Positions 52,654 to 59,894 of a stretch of 64,000 nucleotides of DNA are shown here, piece after piece; within the stretch, counting starts at the first letter, position 1; the number at the start of each line of letters is the position of its first letter. The DNA is taken from the NCBI RefSeq assembly GCF_002305875.1, contig NZ_CP022098.1:3720001-3784000 (forward strand), written 5' to 3'. The translations under genes and the position numbers were made by a program. The notes beneath the pieces are model-generated. The model had not been told where the DNA came from. It saw only the letters and a list, made by a program, of their open reading frames with translations, and made no database searches. This DNA is from Cystobacter fuscus (GTDB taxonomy: Bacteria > Myxococcota > Myxococcia > Myxococcales > Myxococcaceae).

Positions 52654-52730
52654 CCCCCTCGAGGAGGAGGCCCGCAGCAGCGTCACTGCTGCGGTCCAGC
52701 GGTCGTCTGGCTACCACGCCCTCGAGGGGG
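52654..52730. repeat. Nested inverted repeat upstream of the P450 gene
   Basis: Outer arms CCCCCTCGAG (52654-52663) and CTCGAGGGGG (52721-52730) are perfect 10-bp complements. Within them CCGCAGCAG (52672-52680) and CTGCTGCGG (52686-52694) form a 9-bp hairpin with a 5-base loop. The whole could fold as a branched structure in RNA or act as a protein site. It lies in the 281-bp gene-free gap between the divergent methyltransferase and P450 genes. No coding role is seen. Confidence 0.6.
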
Positions 52731-52840
52731 GTGTCAAAGCGCTCCGTTTCCTCGGGGAGGGGGCTCTCTTTCCCGTGAGGTAGGATTGTAATCTTTCATC
52801 TCCAAGGGCCACTTCCTCCCATGGCCCGGAGACGCGCGAC

Positions 52841-54181
52841 ATGACTGCCCAGGCCGATCCCCACGCTCCCTCTCCCGAGAACCTTCCGCTTCCGCCCGGC
52901 AGGACGGGACTCCCGCTGCTCGGGGAGACATTGGACTTCCTGCGCTCCAGCCGTGCCTTCACCGAGCAACGGCGGAACCAGTACGGCCCCGTCTTCCGCT
53001 CGCACGTGCTGGGCTCGCCCGCCGCGTTCCTGACCGGCCCGGACGCCATCCAGTGGATCTTCGCGGGAGAGGGCAAGTACCTGAAGAACCGCTGGACGCC
53101 GGGAGTCCGCCGGCTGCTCGGAGCCAACAGCCTGTCGCTGCTCGAGGGCGAGGAGCACCTGGAGCGGCGCCGCCTGCTCGCACCCCACTTCAGCTACGCG
53201 ACGATGCGCGGGTTCGTGCCCGCCATCGAGTCGCTCGCCACGCGGCACTTCGAGCGCTGGGCGGCGCTCCCGGGGGACTTCACCCTGTGGCCCGCCATGC
53301 GCGAGCTGGCCTTCGAGATCGCCCTGTCGCTCATCTTCGGCCAGGACACCGTGGACGTGCCGTTCCTGATGCGCCACTTCCAGGCGTGGACGGCGGGGCT
53401 CTTCGTCCCCCTGGCGGTGAACCTGCCCTGGACGAAGTTCGGACGGGCGCTCGCCGCGAAGAAGGCGATGATCACCTATCTGGATCAGCTCGTCGCCGAG
53501 CGGCAGAAGCGGACCGAGCAACCGCCGGATCTGCTGGGCTCGCTGCTGCGGCACCGGGACGGGGAGGAGCCCCTGCCGCGAGAGACGATCGTCGAGGAGC
53601 TGCAGTTGCTGCTCTTCGCCGGACACGACACCACCGTCACCGCCACCTCCAACCTGATGCTGCTCCTGGCCCAGCACCCGGACGTGCTCCAGAAGGGCCG
53701 CGAGGCGGTGGCGGACATGGAGGGCCCCCTCACGTTGGATGGGCTGCGGGCGATGCCCTACCTCGTGCAGTTGATCCACGAGGGAATGCGCCTCATTCCG
53801 CCCATCGGTGGGGCCTTCCGCGTCACCACGCGGGACGTGGCCTTCAAGGGCTTTCGCATCCCCAAGGGATGGATGGTGCCCGTGAGCATCCGGACGGCGC
53901 ACGCGGGCGATCACTGGCCCCTCCCGGAGCGCTTCGATCCCGAGCGCTTCGGCTCCGAGAACAACGAGCAGCGCAAGCCGGGCACGTTCATCCCCTTTGG
54001 GGGGGGACCGCGCATCTGCCTGGGGCAGCACTTCGCGATGGTGGAGATGAGCGTGATGCTGGCGCTGCTGCTCAAGCACTACACGTGGGAACTCGTGCCG
54101 GGGCAGGATCTCTCGTACCTCCTGGTGCCCTTCCCCCAGCCCCGGAGCGGCATCCAGCTGCGGTTGCGCCGGCGGAGCTGA
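52841..54181 (+). CDS. Cytochrome P450
   Basis: About 446 residues, soluble, full length. I-helix LLFAGHDTTVTA, K-helix EGMR (ExxR), the PERF region DPERFGSEN, and heme loop FGGGPRICLGQHFA with the Cys ligand. N-terminal proline segment PLPPGRTGLPLLGE is typical of the CYP120/CYP26-like group. It monooxygenates a lipophilic substrate using an external redox partner; none is adjacent. The start is ATG 52841. The nested inverted repeat lies upstream. Possible role in terpenoid, retinoid-like or fatty-acid oxidation; not determined. Confidence 0.93.
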   Translation: MTAQADPHAPSPENLPLPPGRTGLPLLGETLDFLRSSRAFTEQRRNQYGPVFRSHVLGSPAAFLTGPDAIQWIFAGEGKYLKNRWTPGVRRLLGANSLSLLEGEEHLERRRLLAPHFSYATMRGFVPAIESLATRHFERWAALPGDFTLWPAMRELAFEIALSLIFGQDTVDVPFLMRHFQAWTAGLFVPLAVNLPWTKFGRALAAKKAMITYLDQLVAERQKRTEQPPDLLGSLLRHRDGEEPLPRETIVEELQLLLFAGHDTTVTATSNLMLLLAQHPDVLQKGREAVADMEGPLTLDGLRAMPYLVQLIHEGMRLIPPIGGAFRVTTRDVAFKGFRIPKGWMVPVSIRTAHAGDHWPLPERFDPERFGSENNEQRKPGTFIPFGGGPRICLGQHFAMVEMSVMLALLLKHYTWELVPGQDLSYLLVPFPQPRSGIQLRLRRRS

Positions 54182-54225
54182 GACCACGCGCCTGCCTGAG
54201 CCGCGCCGCCCGGTGAAGCGTCACG

Positions 54226-54999
54226 TCAGAGGACGGCGTCCACGGCTCGGCGCACACGGGCCCAGTCGAAGTTGTCGGCGGGGTCCGTCTTGCGGCCCGG
54301 GGCCACGTCACGGTGGCCGAGGATGTTCTCCTTGGGTACCCGGTACGTACGGGCCAGGTACGGCACGAGCCGCTCCAGGATGCGGTACTGCTCTTCCGTG
54401 AAGGGCGTCGTGCCGGAGCCGTCGTTGGTGAGCTCGATGCCGATGGAGCGCAGGTTGACGCTGGGCTTCGTCTCCCCGCGCAGCGAGGACACCCCGGCAT
54501 GCCAGGCGGCTCGCGAGTCCTGCACCAGTTGGTAGAGCGTCCCTCCGGGTGCCACCAGGTAGTGCGCGCTCACGCGATTGGGGCCGCTGCCCTTGCGCAG
54601 CGTGGCCAGGTCCACGCTGGCTCGGTTGGAGGCGGTGTGGTGCAGGAGGATGACGTCGATGTCCGTGCCCCGGCGCGGCTCGTGGTTGGGAGAGGGCCGG
54701 GAGACCACCGTCGGCTTGTAGACGGGCACCAGGGCCTTGAGGAGCGCCGCGCGCGTGCCGGGCCCATAGACGCCGTCCGGGGTGAGCCGCCAGTCGCTCT
54801 GGAAGGCCTGGAGCGCGGTCTTCGTCTTCGGCCCGAAGTCCCCATCCGCCCGGGCTGTCAGGTACTTGAGCCGCACGAGCACCGTCTGGAGTCGTTGCAC
54901 CTCGGGTCCTTGCGCGCCCTCTTGGAGCTCACCCTCGGGCAGCGACGAGGAGGTCGGAGCGGCGGAGGAGGGAGATATGGCGGAAGCAGTAGTGGACAT
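54226..54999 (-). CDS. N-acetylmuramoyl-L-alanine amidase with peptidoglycan-binding domain
   Basis: About 257 residues. A Ser/Ala-rich N-terminus, then a peptidoglycan-binding type 1 domain (about 30-85: GPEVQRLQTVLVRLKYLTA, DGDFGPKTKTALQAFQ), and an Amidase_2 domain (about 110-257: VILLHHTAS with the first zinc His, WHAGVSSLRGE, GIELTND, and GHRDVAPGRKTDP with the remaining ligands). It cleaves the bond between MurNAc and the stem peptide. No convincing signal peptide. Start candidates are ATG 54999 (used), 55011 and 55050; none has a clear Shine-Dalgarno. Confidence 0.87.
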   Translation of the reverse strand: MSTTASAISPSSAAPTSSSLPEGELQEGAQGPEVQRLQTVLVRLKYLTARADGDFGPKTKTALQAFQSDWRLTPDGVYGPGTRAALLKALVPVYKPTVVSRPSPNHEPRRGTDIDVILLHHTASNRASVDLATLRKGSGPNRVSAHYLVAPGGTLYQLVQDSRAAWHAGVSSLRGETKPSVNLRSIGIELTNDGSGTTPFTEEQYRILERLVPYLARTYRVPKENILGHRDVAPGRKTDPADNFDWARVRRAVDAVL

Positions 55000-55180
55000 G
55001 GGTTCGATCATACCGGGAAGCCATTCGGCGAGCCGCTGGCTGGCGGCCAACTGTCCAGCCGAGCGCTGAAGGACACGCCCGCGAGAGTTGGCTCGCCCAC
55101 GGCATTGGCCGCCAGCCCATGGGGGGCTCCCTCTGCTGGAGGGAGGCTCCCTATCTTGAATGTGACGACAGGAGGCCTCC

Positions 55181-56665
55181 GTGGGTCAGGCCCTCGACAA
55201 AGAGGAGTTCACTCCGGAAGACGTGGCGCGCTTCTCGGCGCGGCTGGAGGAGTCGCTCGAGGCGCTGGAGCGAGTCCTTGCCCGTCCAGGCTTTGGCGTG
55301 GGGCCTCGCACGTTGGGTGCCGAACTGGAGGCGCACCTCGTGGACCGTGGAGGGCGCGCCCTGGGTGTCTGCGGGGAGGTGCTCGCGCGTGCCCGTGATC
55401 GTCAACTGACGGTGGAGCTGGGCCGCTTCAACGTCGAGTTCAACGCGGGGGTGGTGTCGCTGGCCGGGAGGCCGTTCCGCGAGTTCGGGGAGGATTTGAC
55501 GCGCATGCTCGCGCGGCTGCGACGCGCCGCGGGCGAGGTCGGCGGCCGGGTAGCGCTCGTGGGCGTGCTGCCGACCCTGCGGCTGGAGGATCTGGAACCG
55601 AGCGTGCTGTCTCCCTTCGCCCGCTACCGCGCCCTCCAGCATGGCTTGCGGAGCCACCGCGCGCGTCCCTTCCGGCTCCACATCGAGGGCGAGGAGACGC
55701 TCAGCCTCGAGATGGAGTACGTCAGCGCGGCGAGCGCTTGCACCTCGATGCAGTACCACCTGAAGGTGGATCCGGTGGACTTCGCGCGAGCGCACAACGC
55801 CGCCCAGCTCGCCATCGCCCCGGTGCTCGCGCTCTGCGGCAACTCGCCCCTCTTCCTCGGGCGCCGGTTGTGGCACGAGACGCGCATCCCGCTCTACCGC
55901 CAGGCGACGGACGGGCGCTCGAGCGAGGAGGAGTCGATGGAGCTTCCCTCGCGCACGGGCTTTGGCCACGGCTGGGTGCGGCAGGGCGCGCACGAACTCT
56001 TCGCCCAGGGGGTGGCACTCCATTCCCCCCTGCTCCCGGTCGTGGGCCAGGAATCACCGCTCGAGGTCGTGGCCGGTGGTGGGGTACCGAGCCTGAGTGA
56101 GCTGCGGATGCATCAGGGCACCCTCTATCCCTGGAACCGCGCGGTGTACGACCCCTCGGGTGGTGGCCATGTGCGGGTGGAGATGCGTGCGCTCCCCTCG
56201 GGGCCCAGCGTGCCGGACATGCTGGCCAATGGAGCCTTCGCGCTCGGACTCACCCTGTCGCTGATGAAGGAGGTGGAGGGGCTCGTGACGCGGATGCCGT
56301 TCCGCTGCGCGCGCACGAACTTCTACCGCGCGGCGCGCGAGGGGCTGGACGCGCCCTTGTACTGGCCGGGCCTCCCTGGCCAGCTCCTCGCGGTCCAGCC
56401 CGTCCGGCAACTCCTGCCCCGCCTGCTGGCGCGGGCGCGGGAGGGGCTCGTCGCGGCGGGGGTGGACCCGGAGGATGTGGAGCCGCTCTTCGAGCTCCTC
56501 GAGGGCCGGCTGCGCACGGGCCGCACCGGAGCGCGCTGGCAGCTCGACATGCTCGCACGGCTCGAGGCGGACCGGCCCCGGAACGAGGCGCTCACCGCGA
56601 TGTTCGAGCGCTACCTGGCGCATTCCGAGGAAGGCATGCCGGTGCATACCTGGCCGGATGTGTGA
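55181..56665 (+). CDS. GCS2-family glutamate-cysteine ligase-like carboxylate-amine ligase
   Basis: About 494 residues. The GCS2 fold pattern is present: TLGAELEAHLVDRGG (ATP/metal Glu pair), LGRFNVEFNAGV, CTSMQYHLKVDP, and VRVEMRALPSGPS. Family members ligate glutamate to cysteine or another amine using ATP; the exact partner is unclear because no glutathione synthetase gene is adjacent. The start is GTG 55181 with caggagg 6 bases upstream. It is the last gene before the putative transferred RiPP locus. Confidence 0.82.
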   Translation: MGQALDKEEFTPEDVARFSARLEESLEALERVLARPGFGVGPRTLGAELEAHLVDRGGRALGVCGEVLARARDRQLTVELGRFNVEFNAGVVSLAGRPFREFGEDLTRMLARLRRAAGEVGGRVALVGVLPTLRLEDLEPSVLSPFARYRALQHGLRSHRARPFRLHIEGEETLSLEMEYVSAASACTSMQYHLKVDPVDFARAHNAAQLAIAPVLALCGNSPLFLGRRLWHETRIPLYRQATDGRSSEEESMELPSRTGFGHGWVRQGAHELFAQGVALHSPLLPVVGQESPLEVVAGGGVPSLSELRMHQGTLYPWNRAVYDPSGGGHVRVEMRALPSGPSVPDMLANGAFALGLTLSLMKEVEGLVTRMPFRCARTNFYRAAREGLDAPLYWPGLPGQLLAVQPVRQLLPRLLARAREGLVAAGVDPEDVEPLFELLEGRLRTGRTGARWQLDMLARLEADRPRNEALTAMFERYLAHSEEGMPVHTWPDV

Positions 56666-57087
56666 GGATCCGGTTTCATCCATACCTGCCAACAGCCATT
56701 CCCATCCCAGTCAGTGATGCTGGCTCTTCTTTCGCTGCAATGGCCTGGCGGCGCCCCTCTGAGACAGTCTCCGCGAGCGTTTGGAGCCGGAGTCCCTACC
56801 AGATTCAATGTCACGGTTGGGCCACGGACTTGAAACCGCTGGTTGGGCATCAGAATCCGTACGGCTTGTTCTATACTTGACGGATTACCAGACGGAACGG
56901 CAGCCGGGCCCACTCAGCCGCAGGCGCCGCGCGGTGGTGATGAATTCCCAAGAAAAGTTTCTCCACCATCTTCTTTGTATGGTACGACGAGGCCGCAACC
57001 GGTTGGCTTGTCCGGGATTGCGTCGAGAGAGCGCGTAGGGGCAGGAAACCTTGTACGCCGCATAAGACCGCGGGGGGGAAAGGTCGA
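56666..57087. other. 422-bp gene-free leader of the RiPP locus
   Basis: No convincing gene. G+C falls visibly (56941-57000 is close to half), unlike the flanking coding DNA. A -10-like TATACT lies at 56872-56877, without a good -35. A weak sigma54-like pair is at 56720-56736 (CTGGC, then TCGCT; GG and GC 10 bases apart). Either could drive the RiPP genes, but neither is convincing. The composition change may mark a transfer junction. Confidence 0.4.
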
Positions 57088-59187
57088 ATGAGCAAGAGCG
57101 CAGGGTTGTCGGCTTCGCTTGGAGCGCATGAGGCCCCACGGGATGCTGAACCCCCAGCGTATCCGTTCCGCTCCGGCGCCATTGATATGGTGTTCTTGTG
57201 CATGCCCTATGCGTCCGTTGAGCGGCCGTCGCTCGCTCTCGGCACGCTGGCCGCGGTGTTGAATCGGGAGGGAATCACCACCCGGTCCATCCATGCCAAT
57301 TTGGAGTTCATGGCCCGCATCGGCCGGCTGGTCTACGAAACCATCAACAGTACAGAGATCACCCTCCAGATCGGAGAGTGGACCTTTTCCGAGGCGGTGT
57401 TCGGACCCCAGCCTGACATTGACGGCTTCGTCGACGGGCTGGTTCACCGCGGCTATCCCAGGGACGGGCTGAGGGAGATGCTGCTGGGCGTGCGCGCCGA
57501 GGCCACGAAACTCGTGGATGATCTGGCCCACCAGGTTCTGGCGCTGAAGCCAGGGATTGTCGGTTGCAGCTCGGTCTTCCAGCAGCATTGCGCCTCGCTC
57601 GCGCTGCTCCGCCGCATCCGGGAACTGGCTCCCTCGGTGGTGACCATGTTGGGAGGGCCGAATTGCGAGGGGGAGATGGGCGCCGCCACGCACCAGCAGT
57701 ACCCGTGGGTGGACTTCGTCGTCTCCGGCGAGGCCGACTCGCTGCTGCCAGAGCTCTGCCGGCGGATCTTCACCCATGGTCCTGGGATGGCGATGGAGCT
57801 GCTGCCCCATGGCGTCCTCGGTCCTGCCTCTCGAGGTGCCGACGCCGCGGGAATCAATGCCGGAGCGCCGGCCGATGCCGGGCGTGCGCTGATCCCCAGA
57901 CTCGACGAACTGCCAGTGCCGGATTTCGATGACTACTTCGAGCAGTTGGCGGCCTCGCCGCTGTACGAGTATGTCATTCCAGGCCTGCCGATCGAGACCT
58001 CCCGCGGCTGCTGGTGGGGCGCCAAGCACCATTGCACCTTCTGCGGCCTGAACGGTTCCGGCATGGAGTTCCGCGCCAAGTCGCAGGAGCGTGTACGAGA
58101 GGAGGTTCTCCAGCTCTCGGCCCGCTACGGCATCAAGAAGTTCCTCGCGGTCGACAACATCCTCGACAACAAGTACTTCTCAAAGGTCCTGCCTTTCCTC
58201 GCCGAGTCCGGCGACATGCTGTGGTTCTACGAAACCAAGGCGAATCTCCGCCGGGAGCAGGTGGAGTTGTTGTCCCGAGCCGGGGTGCGTTGGATCCAGC
58301 CGGGCATCGAGGCGTTGGACGATGGGCTGCTGGGGTTGCTGCGCAAGGGCTGCTCGACCGTCATCAATGTGCAGCTGCTGAAATGGGCCTATGACTACGG
58401 TATCTGGGTGGTTTGGAACCATCTGTACGGCGCGCCGGGGGAGAAGCCCGAGTGGTACGAGCGTGTCGCCGACTGGCTGCCATTGATCGTGCATCTGCAG
58501 CCACCGTCGGGTGGTGCCTTGACCAGCATCCGCTTCGACCGTTTCAGCCCCTACTTCAACAAGCCGGAGAGCTTCGGCCTGAACCTCAAGCCCTGCTGGG
58601 GTTACGGACAGGCCTATCCGGTGGCGCCCGAGCAGTTGGCGCGGCAGGCTTATTTCTTCTTCGACGACAACCCGCCCCGCCCGCCGCCACTGCGGCTGAT
58701 GGAGCGGATGGCGGACTGGGCGAGCCGGTTCTATGCCTCGCGCTCCAGTCTGACCGCACTGCTCCGGCGCAGCGAGAACGCGCCGGTGCTGGAGATGAGC
58801 GCCGACGGCCCCCGCTTGAAGATCCGCGACACCCGGCCCTGTGCCGTGGCGCCGCTGCACGAGTTGACCGAGCTGGAAGCACGGGTCTGCCATGCCCTCG
58901 ACGGCGCGCTTGGAGCGCAAGCGCTGGTGCAGAGCCTGCGCCGCGCCGGATGTGACGCGCGGGACGCGGAGATCGAGCAGGTCCTCCAGCGGTTGGTTGA
59001 GCTGAAGATCGTCGGGGATTTCGGCGGAAGGTACCTCTGCCTCGCCACCGACGAGCACCCGGTTCCCTATAGGTCGTTCGGTGATTTCGCCGGCGGTCTG
59101 CTCAGTGTCAACGCCCGCCGGGCGCAGATGAGCCCCGAGGCACCCTGGGATGTCTCGTTGAGTGAGTTGTTCGCCGCCTCCCAGTAG
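57088..59187 (+). CDS. Cobalamin-binding-type radical SAM protein, RiPP maturation (rSAM_ocin_1-like; PoyB/PoyC-like candidate)
   Basis: About 699 residues. The N-terminal third (about 30-270) is a B12-binding-like Rossmann domain (MVFLCMPYASVERPSLALGTLAAVL, VTMLGGPNCEGEMG). The radical SAM core has the cluster C308-x7-C316-x2-C319 in SRGCWWGAKHHCTFCGLNG, the signature of 'ribosomal peptide maturation radical SAM protein 1' enzymes found next to nitrile-hydratase-leader precursors. The C-terminal about 120 residues are a wing-like domain (ALDGALGAQALVQSLRRAG), which may bind the leader. Expected to C-methylate unactivated carbons (Val/Ile/Thr side chains) of the core. The start ATG 57088 has ggggg 8 bases upstream. 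It is directly followed (46 bp) by the precursor gene. Confidence 0.85.
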   Translation: MSKSAGLSASLGAHEAPRDAEPPAYPFRSGAIDMVFLCMPYASVERPSLALGTLAAVLNREGITTRSIHANLEFMARIGRLVYETINSTEITLQIGEWTFSEAVFGPQPDIDGFVDGLVHRGYPRDGLREMLLGVRAEATKLVDDLAHQVLALKPGIVGCSSVFQQHCASLALLRRIRELAPSVVTMLGGPNCEGEMGAATHQQYPWVDFVVSGEADSLLPELCRRIFTHGPGMAMELLPHGVLGPASRGADAAGINAGAPADAGRALIPRLDELPVPDFDDYFEQLAASPLYEYVIPGLPIETSRGCWWGAKHHCTFCGLNGSGMEFRAKSQERVREEVLQLSARYGIKKFLAVDNILDNKYFSKVLPFLAESGDMLWFYETKANLRREQVELLSRAGVRWIQPGIEALDDGLLGLLRKGCSTVINVQLLKWAYDYGIWVVWNHLYGAPGEKPEWYERVADWLPLIVHLQPPSGGALTSIRFDRFSPYFNKPESFGLNLKPCWGYGQAYPVAPEQLARQAYFFFDDNPPRPPPLRLMERMADWASRFYASRSSLTALLRRSENAPVLEMSADGPRLKIRDTRPCAVAPLHELTELEARVCHALDGALGAQALVQSLRRAGCDARDAEIEQVLQRLVELKIVGDFGGRYLCLATDEHPVPYRSFGDFAGGLLSVNARRAQMSPEAPWDVSLSELFAASQ

Positions 59188-59233
59188 CCGTAGCAGCGTC
59201 CGTCCCGCGACACCGCCACGAAAGGAACAGCAG

Positions 59234-59668
59234 ATGACCACCACCACGCCCGCCCCCGCGCCGAAGCCGATGAGCCGGCGCGAATTGGAAGCCCGTATCA
59301 TCGCCAAGGCCTGGAAGGACCCGGCCTACAAGCAGCGCCTGACCAGCGATCCCAGGGGGGTGCTGCAGGAGGAGTTGCAGGCCATCGACCCGGCGATCAA
59401 GCTGCCCGGCGCCCTGCAGATCCAGGTGCACGAGGAGAACCCCAACCTCTTCCACCTAGTGTTGCCGCGCAATCCGAACGACGTCAAGCTGAGCGAGGTG
59501 GTGGGCGACAACCTCGAGGCGGTGGCGCCCCAGACCATCGTCGTGCTGGTGGCGGCGGCCATCGCCGTGGTTGTCAACGCCGCGGCCGCGGCCAACGTCA
59601 ACGCCGCGGCCAACGTCAACGCCGCGGCCAACGCCAACAGCGTGGCCAACGCCAACTCCGTCGTTTGA
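59234..59668 (+). CDS. Proteusin-type RiPP precursor (nitrile-hydratase-like leader; polytheonamide-like core)
   Basis: 144 residues. The start is ATG 59234, with aagga 7 bases upstream. The leader, residues about 1-100, has the nitrile hydratase alpha-subunit-like sequence (SRRELEARIIAKAWKDPAYK, LTSDPRGVLQEELQ, IQVHEENPNLFHLVLPRNP). The core, about 101-144, starts with Thr101 after VAPQ: a hydrophobic half (TIVVLVAAAIAVVV) and then an Ala/Val/Asn half. Asn occurs at 115, 121, 127, 133, 139 and 123, 129, 135, 141, each set spaced exactly six residues. Polytheonamide's precursor has the same hydrophobic start, first Thr and six-residue Asn spacing. The usual Gly-Gly cleavage site is missing. 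The product is expected to be a long, epimerised, N-methylated beta-helical peptide. Confidence 0.88.
   Translation: MTTTTPAPAPKPMSRRELEARIIAKAWKDPAYKQRLTSDPRGVLQEELQAIDPAIKLPGALQIQVHEENPNLFHLVLPRNPNDVKLSEVVGDNLEAVAPQTIVVLVAAAIAVVVNAAAAANVNAAANVNAAANANSVANANSVV
59594..59665 (+). repeat. Four 18-bp modules encoding the hexapeptide Asn ladder
   Basis: Modules at 59594-59611, 59612-59629, 59630-59647 and 59648-59665 encode NVNAAA, NVNAAA, NANSVA and NANSVV. The first two are identical at DNA level (aacgtcaacgccgcggcc). The 18-base period equals one beta-helix turn of six residues, so the core can grow by turn-sized duplications. Confidence 0.9.
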
Positions 59669-59682
59669 GGGGGACCGCCCCC
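59669..59682 (+). terminator. GC hairpin immediately after the precursor stop codon (attenuator candidate)
   Basis: GGGGG (59669-59673) can pair with CCCCC (59678-59682) across the loop accg, directly after the precursor stop. The stem is short (5 bp) and has no U-run. It might partly stop transcription so that the precursor is made in excess over the downstream enzymes, or protect the 3' end; this is tentative. Confidence 0.3.
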
Positions 59683-59894
59683 CCAGCATCCCGCTTCCCT
59701 CGCATTCAGGCGAGCGGGGTGTCGAACCTCCAGCGGGTGGTCGTCGCCTGATCACCCGCAGTCCCCAACCGAGCCCCTAGAGGAGGGGCACCCCCGAGCC
59801 CGGGCCCTCCCACGCCCCAGAAGATGAGTTGCCCATGGACCACAGCCCTCGCGATTCGCAGAGCAACGAAATGACCTACCCGGAGGGGATGAGC

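Noticed and set aside
56720..56736. Sigma54-like site upstream of the RiPP locus as a firm promoter
   Set aside because: The GG-N10-GC spacing fits, but only about half of the consensus matches and the leader would be about 340 bases; mentioned only as a weak possibility.
56662..56880. Small forward ORFs in the leader of the RiPP locus
   Set aside because: No Shine-Dalgarno, no family features, and they overlap other frames; treated as non-coding.
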